This document shows positions 1-6,139 of a stretch of DNA of 12,860 nucleotides, piece by piece (positions within the stretch are counted from its first letter, which is position 1; every line of letters begins with the position of its first letter). The notes below the pieces were generated by a model, which was not told the origin of the DNA, did no database searches, and saw only the letters and a program-made list of their open reading frames with translations. Position numbers and translations under genes: made by a program. Source of the DNA: Rhodospirillaceae bacterium (GTDB taxonomy: Bacteria; Pseudomonadota; Alphaproteobacteria; UBA8366; GCA-2717185); NCBI GenBank assembly GCA_018660965.1, contig JABJJH010000090.1, forward strand, positions 1 to 12,860, in the 5' to 3' direction.

Positions 1-106
1 AACCAACCACTCGTCGTTGCTTGTTCGCCAGTTCCGGTTTTAGAATACGAGATTTGTGATAATAGACCCGTCGGTCATTTTGGAAAGTTCGCAAACAGAG
101 TTCCAA

Positions 107-124
107 GATGATGTTTCCATCATC
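107..124. repeat. Perfect inverted repeat, 7-4-7
   Basis: GATGATG at 107-113 and CATCATC at 118-124 are exact reverse complements around a TTTC loop. A second dyad abuts it on the left: TTGGAA at 80-85 pairs with TTCCAA at 101-106. There is no adjacent T tract, so a terminator is unlikely; an operator or an RNA hairpin are both possible. Confidence 0.4.
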
Positions 125-235
125 GTCATTCTGCAAAGTTTCTACTTTTTCTTCTGTGTATCTCATCCAACCCAACCACCAAGGATCTCTCAAAAATGCA
201 TCTTAGGTGCGTAGATGGGGACATCATATATGGTT

Positions 236-254
236 TGATACACTAATGATACAC
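236..254. repeat. Short direct repeat TGATACAC x2, 11-base period
   Basis: TGATACAC occurs at 236-243 and again at 247-254, so the two copies start about one helical turn apart. A perfect AT palindrome follows at 258-267. The arrangement resembles a binding site for a protein that contacts one face of the DNA, but no regulator can be named and chance is not excluded. Confidence 0.3.
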
Positions 255-366
255 CGATAATATATTAATCCTTAGTTCCCTGTTTTATATAGTATATTCT
301 TATCACCTCAATCTATCCAGAATTGCCAACGGTCGTCGGTTTCGATGTTCATTATGGGGAGCCCCT

Positions 367-382
367 ATTGGTTCAAACCAAT
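367..382. repeat. Perfect inverted repeat ATTGGTT-CA-AACCAAT
   Basis: The seven-base arms at 367-373 and 376-382 are exact reverse complements separated by two bases. This spacing is typical of a dimeric repressor site rather than an RNA hairpin, because a two-base loop is too tight. Its target gene is unknown, since the nearest gene (486-905) reads toward it. Confidence 0.4.
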
Positions 383-402
383 TTATGTAGAGATATTATC
401 GA

Positions 403-420
403 CAATTTGAAAACAAATTG
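403..420. repeat. Perfect inverted repeat CAATTTG-AAAA-CAAATTG
   Basis: Seven-base arms at 403-409 and 414-420 surround an AAAA loop, the same 7-4-7 design as the repeat at 107-124. It lies 66-83 bases past the stop of the response regulator. The stem is weak (A/T-rich), and on the minus strand it is followed by GTCGAT rather than a T tract, so I do not call it a terminator. It could be a regulatory dyad. Confidence 0.4.
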
Positions 421-485
421 ACCGTCAAAAAACAATTGGGAAAAATAACCGCGAGAGTTCAACGGAACGCTGGTCAGACCTGCGG

Positions 486-905
486 CTATCCGAGTTGGAA
501 TCCAACAGCCGCCTCGATCGCCGCTCGCAAGTCTTCCGGCGGAAATGGTTTTTGCAGCACGGCGCTCGCGCCGACCTGAATCGCCACGTCCAACACCATG
601 TCATTCGATTCGCCGGTTAGAACGATCACCGGCACGTCTGGGTTTGCCAGGCTTTTATGGCGGCGCAGTTTATGGATGAATTCGGTCCCGCTCATAACGT
701 CCATGTGCAAGTCGCAAAGGATGACGTCGGGATTTTCAATTTGTGGATTGGCGAGCTGTTCGAGCCCTTCAAGACCATTTTCCGCCTCGGCAACGTTGGT
801 TATGGCGCTTTCACGCAACAGGCGACGGATGATTTTTCGCATTATTTCCTGATCATCAATGATCAAAACGCGCAATTCACCGGCGGCTGAAAGAGTGGTG
901 TTCAT
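486..905 (-). CDS. Stand-alone CheY-like response regulator receiver protein
   Basis: The 139-residue protein is a single phosphoacceptor (REC) domain with no DNA-binding or enzymatic output domain. The acidic pocket D17-D18 follows a beta strand (VLIIDD). The phosphoacceptor is D65 in ILCDLHMDVMSG, the signalling threonine is T97 in VIVLTGES, and the conserved lysine is K119 in the KPF motif. Such proteins receive phosphate from a histidine kinase and act by protein contact, for example at a flagellar motor, on another kinase or within a phosphorelay. No kinase, phosphotransferase or chemotaxis gene is nearby, so the partner is unknown. The ATG at 905 is preceded by CAGGAAACGAGAAA, a mediocre ribosome binding site. 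A 148-base gap separates the gene from the monooxygenase upstream, so it probably has its own promoter. Confidence 0.9.
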   Translation of the reverse strand: MNTTLSAAGELRVLIIDDQEIMRKIIRRLLRESAITNVAEAENGLEGLEQLANPQIENPDVILCDLHMDVMSGTEFIHKLRRHKSLANPDVPVIVLTGESNDMVLDVAIQVGASAVLQKPFPPEDLRAAIEAAVGFQLG

Positions 906-963
906 AAAAAAATTTCTCGTTTCCTGTGTTTTACATACTACGCACGATTAAACTGACCGAACG

Positions 964-982
964 TGGCCCAAACAGGGCACTT
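964..982. other. Bulged hairpin upstream of the response regulator gene
   Basis: GTGGCCC pairs with GGGCAC around AAACA, with one unpaired G. It lies in the 148-base gap in front of the response regulator gene, whose ATG is at 905. On the minus strand no T run follows, so it is not a standard terminator for the monooxygenase gene. It could sit in the 5' leader or promoter of the regulator gene. Support is weak. Confidence 0.2.
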
Positions 983-1033
983 ATTTTCATTCTCTTAATA
1001 ATCACTTTAAATATTTACATTCAACCTCAAATA

Positions 1034-1053
1034 TAAAACGGCGACGATCCGCC
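1034..1053 (-). terminator. Weak candidate terminator after the BVMO gene
   Basis: Immediately past the TAA of the monooxygenase gene the minus strand reads GGCG-GATCGT-CGCC followed by GTTTTATATTT. A four-base GC stem (1040-1043 with 1050-1053), extendable by a G-T pair, followed by a T-rich stretch, fits a short intrinsic terminator. The stem is short, so the call is tentative. Confidence 0.35.
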
Positions 1054-2721
1054 TTACGCCAGCATCAATTCCTGATAGCCCCCGGCCGCGATCTCGTCGC
1101 AATGTTCGCGGTAATCGACGGCGCTGCCGCTAAATCGAGCGATGATGCGGGTTTGCTTACCTTCGACGTTCTGATTGATGCCGGTCATCCACGAATCGAT
1201 TTCATTGGACAGCAGACCCTCGCTTTTCTCGATGACGAAATTGGTCCAATCCGCCACCGATTCCGGTCGCGCTTCGGCGCGAGTCAGGTTCCGGTCTTGC
1301 ATATAGCCGATCAAATCCGCCACCCATTCGACGTTGTATTCAATGCTGCGCGGAATATTTCCAAGCGCGGTGTGCGGGCCCATAACCATGAACATGTTGG
1401 GGAAGCCCGCAACCTGCACGCCAAGAAACGTTTCCAGCGCGCCGCGCCATTTCTGTTTCAGGCTCTGCCCATCCATGCCCCTGATATCGATCCGGTCGAA
1501 GCTACCGGTGATGGCGTCGAACCCGGTTGCGTAGATGATAATGTCGAATTCAAATTCCCGATCGCTCGTTTCAAGACCCGTCGCCGTGATGCGCTCGATG
1601 GGCGTATCCACGATGCTGATCAATTCCACATTTGGCTGATTGTAGACTTCGTAATAGTGGGTTTCCTGCGGAACCCGCCGGGTGCCAAAACCATGTTCCT
1701 TCGGGATCAGCATTTCGGCGACCCTTTGGTCCGTCACCCGCTGGCGAATTTTCCCCGCGACGAAATCGGAAACGGCCTTGTTCGCGGCCCGGTCCAGCAG
1801 CATGTCGCTGAAATTGCCGACCCAGATGCCGAACCCCGGCGAGGCGTAGACCTTTTCCCAAAACGCCTGGCGTTCTTCTTCCGACACATCGAATGTGTTG
1901 CGGGGATCGGGGGTGTGCAGGAAGCAGGAAAATGTTTCCCGGCAGTGCTGAAACATCTCCGGGTAGCCCTTTTTAAGCTCGCGCATTTCCGCCGCGTCAA
2001 TTTTTCGATTATGCAGCGGCGTGCACCAGTTGGGCCGACGTTGGAAGACGGTGAGATGTCCAGCCGTCTTCGCCACTTCCTGAATCGTCTGCACGCCCGT
2101 GGCGCCGGTGCCTATGACCGCCACCCGCTTACCTTCGAAGCTAACCGGCTCCTTCGGCCACAACCCGGTATGGAAAGCCTGCCCCTGAAAGTCGTCGACG
2201 CCGTCAATGCGCGGCCAAGTCGGTGCCGACAGCGGCCCCACGGCGGCAACCAGAAAGCGGGACCGGCATGTCTCGCCGTCCGACAAGGTAACCGCCCAAC
2301 AGTTTTGTTCGTCGTCATAATGGGCCGCCTCAACCCGTGACGAAAACTGAATGTCCCGGCGCAGATCGAACTTGTCGGCAACATGGTTTAGGTAGCGTTC
2401 GGTTTCGGGCTGCGGCGAGAAATGCTCCGTCCAGTCCCATTCATCCAGCAATTCCTGCGAAAAGGAATAGGCGTAAGAATAGCTTTCGGAATCGAACCGC
2501 GCGCCAGGGTATCGGTTCCAGTACCAGGTGCCGCCAACGCCCGTGCCTGCTTCAAACACACGCACCCGCAGCCCCAATTCGCGCAGGCGATATAGCTGGT
2601 ACATGCCGGATATCCCGGCGCCGATCACAATTGCGTCGTAGTCCAAATTCGTCGCCGAACTTGGGGCCGGACTTGGGGCCGAATCCAAGTTGGGTTCTTT
2701 TTCACCGGTTTTCGCGTGCAT
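1054..2721 (-). CDS. Flavin-containing Baeyer-Villiger-type monooxygenase
   Basis: This 555-residue protein has the full architecture of cyclohexanone/phenylacetone monooxygenases: FAD and NADPH are used to insert oxygen next to a carbonyl, giving an ester or lactone. The FAD Rossmann motif GAGISG lies at 34-39, followed by GGTWYWNRYPGARFDSES at 63-80. The Baeyer-Villiger fingerprint FxGxxxHxxxWP is intact at 178-189 (FQGQAFHTGLWP). The NADPH Rossmann motif GTGATG is at 204-209, and ATGFD at 398-402. R348 in GTRRVP matches the position of the conserved active-site arginine. Length is normal for the family. The first 25 residues are an Ala/Pro/Ser-rich tail with no domain. The ATG at 2721 has a weak GAG site eight bases upstream. 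A 97-base gap separates it from the propeller gene. The substrate cannot be predicted; ketones, cyclic ketones or steroids are all known for relatives. Confidence 0.93.
   Translation of the reverse strand: MHAKTGEKEPNLDSAPSPAPSSATNLDYDAIVIGAGISGMYQLYRLRELGLRVRVFEAGTGVGGTWYWNRYPGARFDSESYSYAYSFSQELLDEWDWTEHFSPQPETERYLNHVADKFDLRRDIQFSSRVEAAHYDDEQNCWAVTLSDGETCRSRFLVAAVGPLSAPTWPRIDGVDDFQGQAFHTGLWPKEPVSFEGKRVAVIGTGATGVQTIQEVAKTAGHLTVFQRRPNWCTPLHNRKIDAAEMRELKKGYPEMFQHCRETFSCFLHTPDPRNTFDVSEEERQAFWEKVYASPGFGIWVGNFSDMLLDRAANKAVSDFVAGKIRQRVTDQRVAEMLIPKEHGFGTRRVPQETHYYEVYNQPNVELISIVDTPIERITATGLETSDREFEFDIIIYATGFDAITGSFDRIDIRGMDGQSLKQKWRGALETFLGVQVAGFPNMFMVMGPHTALGNIPRSIEYNVEWVADLIGYMQDRNLTRAEARPESVADWTNFVIEKSEGLLSNEIDSWMTGINQNVEGKQTRIIARFSGSAVDYREHCDEIAAGGYQELMLA
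2659..2681. repeat. 11-base direct repeat in the BVMO N-terminal tail
   Basis: ACTTGGGGCCG occurs at 2659-2669 and at 2671-2681, a 12-base period. In the minus-strand reading frame this encodes part of the low-complexity Ala-Pro-Ser linker before the FAD domain. The period is a multiple of three, so copy-number change would keep the frame. Confidence 0.5.
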
Positions 2722-2818
2722 GGGGATTTCTCAATTTTGATATTTTGTTGTTCTCTGCGAAGGATCAATATCGGAAAAGACGCATTACGAAAAGAATTGA
2801 AGGGTTCCGCAAAGCGCG

Positions 2819-3898
2819 TCAAATACACGCAACCGCATAAACGTCATGCACGCCCTGCGGCAATCGATAATCCCGCCACGACACCTCGCCATCCTCGGTT
2901 CCGATGACTTGTCCGCCGCGCGTCACGCAGTACACGCTGGCCGCATCGGCAGGGTGCGCAGTAACGGCCATTACCGTGGATTCGGCCGCAACCCCATGAT
3001 CGATGCGCCGCCACGTTTGCGCGATGTCGTCACTGCGATATAGCGATCCGGCAGTACTAAACGCCGCTTCCGACAGGCAGGCGTACATGACGCGCGGATC
3101 ATGCGGCGAAACAATCACATCGCGGCAATAGGTCAGCGGCGAAAAACGGTCGATGTTCGTGTCGTACCAGGTGGCGCCACGGTCGTCGCTGCGAAACAGG
3201 CCCATGCGCAATGCAAGAAACGCCGCGCCCGGCGCCGCGGGACTGATGGCGAGCGCATGCGAATCGAGCATCCCTTCGCAATGCCCGCAATGGCGCCCGC
3301 CGATACTGCTTTGCAGATGTGGCTGTTCCGCCAATTCGATAAGCGACGCCGACACGTCGCGCCAGGTTTCACCGGCGTCGCTGCTGCGGATAACGCCGCT
3401 TACCTCCAACGCCGCATAGATATCGTCGGGTTGTTCCGGGTTGACGGTGATGCGAATGGTGCGCGAATCAAAGCCTTCGCGTTCACAATGGGCGGGCGAT
3501 ATGGCCTGGGGAAGTTTGCGCCAGTTGTCGCCGTTATCCTCACTGCGATACAGCGCAATCGGCGCTGTGCCCGCGTAAACAATATTGGGCTGCGTGGGGT
3601 GTATCGACATCGTCCAGATCACCGCGCCGCGATCCGGAAACCCGAGCCGTTCCCAATGATCACCGCCATCGGTGCTGCGGTATGGACCGTCCTGGGTGCC
3701 GACGAAGATCACGTTCGAATTGCGCGGGTGTACGACGATTGTGCGCACCTCGACATTTTCCGGCAGGCCATCGGTAACGGACCGCCACTCACGCTCGCCA
3801 GGGGGGAGGCAAAAGAGCCCGCCACGATACACACCCAGATTTTTCCCCTCGCCATGCCCGGCGCCCGCGAAGATGCGATTTTTACCGTTGGTCGTCAT
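2819..3898 (-). CDS. Asp-box (BNR) repeat beta-propeller protein, sialidase/VPS10-like fold
   Basis: The 359-residue protein is built from repeated units ending in Asp-box motifs (S-x-D-x-G-x-T-W): 75-82 STDGGDHW, 119-126 SEDNGDNW, 172-179 SSDAGETW, 237-244 SDDRGATW, 289-296 SDDIAQTW, plus a degenerate 334-341 TEDGEVSW. Between them recur beta strands such as 'VIFVGT', 'IVYAGT', 'DIYAAL', 'VMYACL' and 'VYCVT', as in glycosyl hydrolase/sortilin-type propellers of six or so blades. There is no signal peptide or membrane segment, so it is probably cytoplasmic. The catalytic residues of true sialidases are not recognisable, so enzyme activity should not be assumed. An HCGHC cluster (203-207) interrupts the middle. 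The ATG at 3898 has a strong GGGGG ribosome site upstream. It reads in the same direction as the monooxygenase gene 97 bases downstream. Confidence 0.82.
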   Translation of the reverse strand: MTTNGKNRIFAGAGHGEGKNLGVYRGGLFCLPPGEREWRSVTDGLPENVEVRTIVVHPRNSNVIFVGTQDGPYRSTDGGDHWERLGFPDRGAVIWTMSIHPTQPNIVYAGTAPIALYRSEDNGDNWRKLPQAISPAHCEREGFDSRTIRITVNPEQPDDIYAALEVSGVIRSSDAGETWRDVSASLIELAEQPHLQSSIGGRHCGHCEGMLDSHALAISPAAPGAAFLALRMGLFRSDDRGATWYDTNIDRFSPLTYCRDVIVSPHDPRVMYACLSEAAFSTAGSLYRSDDIAQTWRRIDHGVAAESTVMAVTAHPADAASVYCVTRGGQVIGTEDGEVSWRDYRLPQGVHDVYAVACI

Positions 3899-4036
3899 TG
3901 CTCACCCCCTACACCGCCAAGATACGAAGTCGAACTGTTGGCTTGAAAATTTCCCTGGTCAAGTTCGAACACTCTGTAATAAGGATTAAGAAAGCCGTTC
4001 AATTGGCCGCGAGCACAAAAACAAAGGGTGGGATCT
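3899..4036. promoter_or_regulatory. Divergent intergenic region between propeller and membrane-protein genes
   Basis: The 138 bases separate two genes that start in opposite directions, so promoters for both must lie here or further away. A perfect 8-base palindrome GTTCGAAC is at 3963-3970 and a -10-like TAATAA at about 3977-3982 on the plus strand. No good -35 box pairs with it. AAGGGTGGGA just before 4037 acts as ribosome binding site for the plus-strand gene. Confidence 0.45.
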
Positions 4037-4408
4037 ATGACGGGAATCGCGAAAGGCTTTTTTCTGACGGCCATAGCCTATGGCGTTCTTGGGTTGGGCT
4101 TGGGTCTGGCGATGGCGATGAGTCAGGATCACGGTCAAATGCCAACCCACGCCCACACAATGGTGGTGGGGTGGCTGAGCTTCAGCGTGTTTGGAATATT
4201 TTATCATCTGTTCGCGGACTCCGTTCCAAAACTTGCCGCCACCATCCATTTTTGGCTGGCCCAAATTTCGCTTGTTGGCCTCATCGTCGGACTTGGGCTG
4301 CTGTATTCGGGGCGCCCGGACGCGGAACCCATTGCCGCCATATCTGCGATGGCCTACGCGGTTTCATTTCTTCTCTTCGCCGTAATCGCCGTTAAATCCA
4401 CCCGATAA
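4037..4408 (+). CDS. Small four-helix membrane protein resembling heme-copper oxidase subunit I
   Basis: The 123-residue protein has four hydrophobic segments, about 7-28, 41-60, 68-90 and 98-119. The second helix begins with H38-A-H40 and is followed by GWLSFSVFGIFYHLF with H57; H71 opens the third helix. This H-x-H..GW pattern resembles small proteins annotated as cbb3-type or heme-copper oxidase subunit I homologues, where histidines ligate heme. It is far shorter than a real subunit I (12 or more helices), so it is not a working oxidase by itself; heme binding is inference. I prefer ATG 4037 over an in-frame GTG at 4028, because AAGGGTGGGA sits correctly for the ATG and would overlap the GTG. 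It is the only complete plus-strand gene, divergent from the propeller gene and ending 10 bases before the convergent SnoaL-like gene. Confidence 0.75.
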   Translation: MTGIAKGFFLTAIAYGVLGLGLGLAMAMSQDHGQMPTHAHTMVVGWLSFSVFGIFYHLFADSVPKLAATIHFWLAQISLVGLIVGLGLLYSGRPDAEPIAAISAMAYAVSFLLFAVIAVKSTR

Positions 4409-4418
4409 CGCCGCCCCC

Positions 4419-4892
4419 TTACATGCCCTTTAGATGCGGCGATTCGGCGTGTTTTTCACGCAGGCGCGCAGCGGCTTTGCCCAGGAATTTTGTCAGGCGG
4501 TCGGCAGGGAAGTCGATTTGGCTAAGCGCGATTCCGGTGTCGAAGGTTTCCGCGTAATTCTGGATTTTGCCATCCACGATATGGAATTGACCGAAGCCTT
4601 CGAACACCACGCGCTTGCCCACCGCTCCGTCAACCGTTGAGGTGTAGCTGAACACGTATTGGGCGTAGCCGTATTCCCCGTCGCAGACCGGGTTGCGCAT
4701 GTCCCACTTAAAACCCTTCGCCGTTCCCCAGAAATGCTCGTTGAGCATTTTCGCGATGGCGTCGGGGCCGCGAAACGGGCCGTAGAACCCGTCATTGTAA
4801 ACGCTGTCCTCGGCGAACAACGCGCCCAGTTTGGCGCCGTCATTGGTTTCAACCGCCGTGGTGAAGTCCTTCAGCAACGCTTCAAATTCCAT
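4419..4892 (-). CDS. SnoaL/NTF2-like protein
   Basis: The 157-residue protein has the cone-shaped NTF2-like layout. A first helix (2-17) is followed by the segment LFAEDSVYNDGFYGPFRGPDAI (25-46), a strand-rich core, and GFGQFHIVDGKI near 99-110, leading to the last strands. This superfamily includes polyketide cyclases, ketosteroid isomerases and many small-molecule-binding proteins; the specific activity cannot be assigned. The C-terminal 30 residues are a charged helix (KFLGKAAARLREKH). Its ribosome binding site TAGGAG (4904-4899) contains the stop codon of the upstream oxidoreductase gene and lies six bases from the ATG at 4892, so the two genes are translationally coupled. A role acting on the product of that oxidoreductase is a reasonable guess. 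Confidence 0.82.
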   Translation of the reverse strand: MEFEALLKDFTTAVETNDGAKLGALFAEDSVYNDGFYGPFRGPDAIAKMLNEHFWGTAKGFKWDMRNPVCDGEYGYAQYVFSYTSTVDGAVGKRVVFEGFGQFHIVDGKIQNYAETFDTGIALSQIDFPADRLTKFLGKAAARLREKHAESPHLKGM

Positions 4893-4901
4893 GATCTGCT
4901 C

Positions 4902-5774
4902 CTAACCCGGATACGCTTCCCTGAATTTCCGCATCGCGTCGATGTGGTCGTCGATGGTTTCCATACCCGCGTACATCGTGCGAACCGTCACGTGGGAAGC
5001 GCCCATGTCGGCCCATTGTTCCGCCTGGGCGGCCCATTCCTGCGATCCAGATTCGCCGATATGCACGGTGCAATCCATGCCCAGCGATGCGGGGTCGCGT
5101 CCGGCGTCCGCCGCCGCGCCGCGAAACACGTCGGCCAGCTTTTGCGCTTCATCGCCCGGCGACAGGCGCGGATTGTGGAACCAGCCATCTCCCAGCCGCC
5201 CGGCGCGCTTGATGGCGACTTCCTCGAACGCGCCGAACCATATGGGGATTGGCCGTTGCACCGGCAGCGGGTTGAGCCCCGATTCCTCGATTTGGTGCCA
5301 CTCGCCTTTGAAATTGACGACCTCGTTGGTCCACAAGGCGCGCATCAACTCAATCTGTTCCTCCATGCGGCGGCCCCGGTTCCTGAAACTCTGGCCAAGC
5401 GCATCGAATTCCATTTCGTTCCAGCCGATGCCAACGCCAAGCCGCAACCGACCGCCGCTCAACACATCAAGTTCAGCGGCCTGCTTGGCGACCAGCACGG
5501 TCGGGCGTTGCGGCATGATGAGGATTGCGGTCGCGAATTCGATCCGCGACGTCACCCCCGCCAGAAACCCGAACATGATAAGGGGTTCATGAAATGAATT
5601 TTCGCGGGCGTAAAAGGCGCGCCAGTCGGATTCGACGGGCTTGGCGGTTTGAATGACATGGTCGATCAGGGTGATGTGATCGTATCCCATGTCCTCGACC
5701 GCTTGCGCGAAATCACGGATCACCACCGGGTCGTCGCCAATATCTGTCGTGGGAAACGCAACGCCTACACGCAT
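4902..5774 (-). CDS. Luciferase-like (LLM) F420- or FMN-dependent oxidoreductase
   Basis: The 290-residue protein matches the luciferase-like TIM-barrel family, in the branch usually annotated as F420-dependent. It starts with MRVGVAFPTTD and has GGRLRLGVGIGWNEMEF at 107-123, PIPIWFGA at 175-182 and GDGWF at 195-199, all hallmark positions of the flavin/F420 barrel. Length is typical. Members transfer hydride to or from substrates or act as monooxygenases; whether this one uses F420 or FMN cannot be settled by eye, and the host's ability to make F420 is unknown. AGGAG lies eight bases before the ATG at 5774. It sits between csaA (25 bases) and the SnoaL-like gene (nine bases between coding regions, with shared stop/ribosome site), so it belongs to the TetR-led operon. 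Confidence 0.88.
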   Translation of the reverse strand: MRVGVAFPTTDIGDDPVVIRDFAQAVEDMGYDHITLIDHVIQTAKPVESDWRAFYARENSFHEPLIMFGFLAGVTSRIEFATAILIMPQRPTVLVAKQAAELDVLSGGRLRLGVGIGWNEMEFDALGQSFRNRGRRMEEQIELMRALWTNEVVNFKGEWHQIEESGLNPLPVQRPIPIWFGAFEEVAIKRAGRLGDGWFHNPRLSPGDEAQKLADVFRGAAADAGRDPASLGMDCTVHIGESGSQEWAAQAEQWADMGASHVTVRTMYAGMETIDDHIDAMRKFREAYPG

Positions 5775-5799
5775 GAGAATTTCTCCTTGGGGCTCATAT

Positions 5800-6138
5800 T
5801 CAATACAGCCGACCGCCGACCGGCACCGATAAATCGGGCGCGATCAACACGACCTCGCCGTCGTCGTCGGGGAACCCCAACACCAGAATTTCCGACATGA
5901 ACTTGCCGATCTGGCGGGGCGGAAAATTGACCACGGCGGCGACCATGCGGCCCGGCAAATCTTCGAGCGCATAGTGTTTGGTGATCTGGGCCGACGTCTT
6001 GCGCTCCCCCAGATCCGGTCCGAAATCCACCCACAGCTTGAAGGCCGGGTTGCGGGCTTCCGGAAACGCTTCGGCGCGCGCGATCCGACCGACGCGAATG
6101 TCCACCTTCAGAAAGTCGTCAAACGTAATTTCGGACAT
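5800..6138 (-). CDS. csaA: CsaA-type tRNA-binding protein
   Basis: The 112-residue protein is a single OB-fold tRNA-binding domain of the kind fused to MetRS, PheRS beta and Arc1p. Here it is stand-alone, with the length of CsaA. Recognisable segments are KVDIRVGRI at 11-19, KTSAQI at 47-52, NFPPRQIGKFMSE at 71-83 and the C-terminal VLIAPDLSVPVGGRL. CsaA proteins form dimers, bind tRNA and have been reported to show export-related chaperone activity in Bacillus; the bacterial role is not settled. The ATG lies one base after the TGA of the TetR gene (TGACATG) without a clear ribosome binding site, suggesting re-initiation after TetR translation. Finding it inside an apparent catabolic operon is unusual. 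Confidence 0.92.
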   Translation of the reverse strand: MSEITFDDFLKVDIRVGRIARAEAFPEARNPAFKLWVDFGPDLGERKTSAQITKHYALEDLPGRMVAAVVNFPPRQIGKFMSEILVLGFPDDDGEVVLIAPDLSVPVGGRLY

Positions 6139-6139
6139 G

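Larger units (their letters stand above)
1..485. other. AT-rich stretch without a recognisable gene
   Basis: No convincing coding region is visible on either strand: stop codons are frequent and no family motif appears. The composition is clearly more AT-rich than the remaining window, with runs such as TAATATATTA (a perfect palindrome at 258-267). Several inverted repeats lie here (80-106, 107-124, 367-382, 403-420), as does an 8-base direct repeat at 236-243 and 247-254. None is followed by a T tract on either strand, so they do not look like ordinary intrinsic terminators. The stretch lies downstream of the minus-strand response regulator. It may hold the promoter region of a gene lying to the left of the window, but that gene is not seen. 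Confidence 0.6.

Noticed and set aside
403..420. Inverted repeat as terminator of the response regulator gene
   Set aside because: The stem is made almost only of A-T pairs and no T tract follows on the minus strand.
1102..2340. A long plus-strand open frame (412 codons) opposite the Baeyer-Villiger monooxygenase gene
   Set aside because: It is a shadow frame caused by GC-rich codon use; the product shows no family motif, while the minus strand encodes a complete enzyme with all cofactor motifs.
3101..3946. A plus-strand open frame of 281 codons opposite the propeller gene
   Set aside because: No recognisable domain; the Asp-box repeats on the minus strand explain the region.
3963..3970. 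GTTCGAAC as an alphaproteobacterial LexA site
   Set aside because: The known SOS box needs two GTTC/GAAC half sites in direct orientation seven bases apart; that pattern is absent here.
4028..4036. GTG at 4028 as start of the small membrane protein
   Set aside because: The purine-rich ribosome site overlaps the GTG and is correctly spaced for ATG 4037, and the three extra residues add nothing to the first helix.
4659..5597. A plus-strand open frame of 312 codons opposite the SnoaL-like and LLM genes
   Set aside because: It spans two well-supported minus-strand genes and their junction, and has no family similarity.
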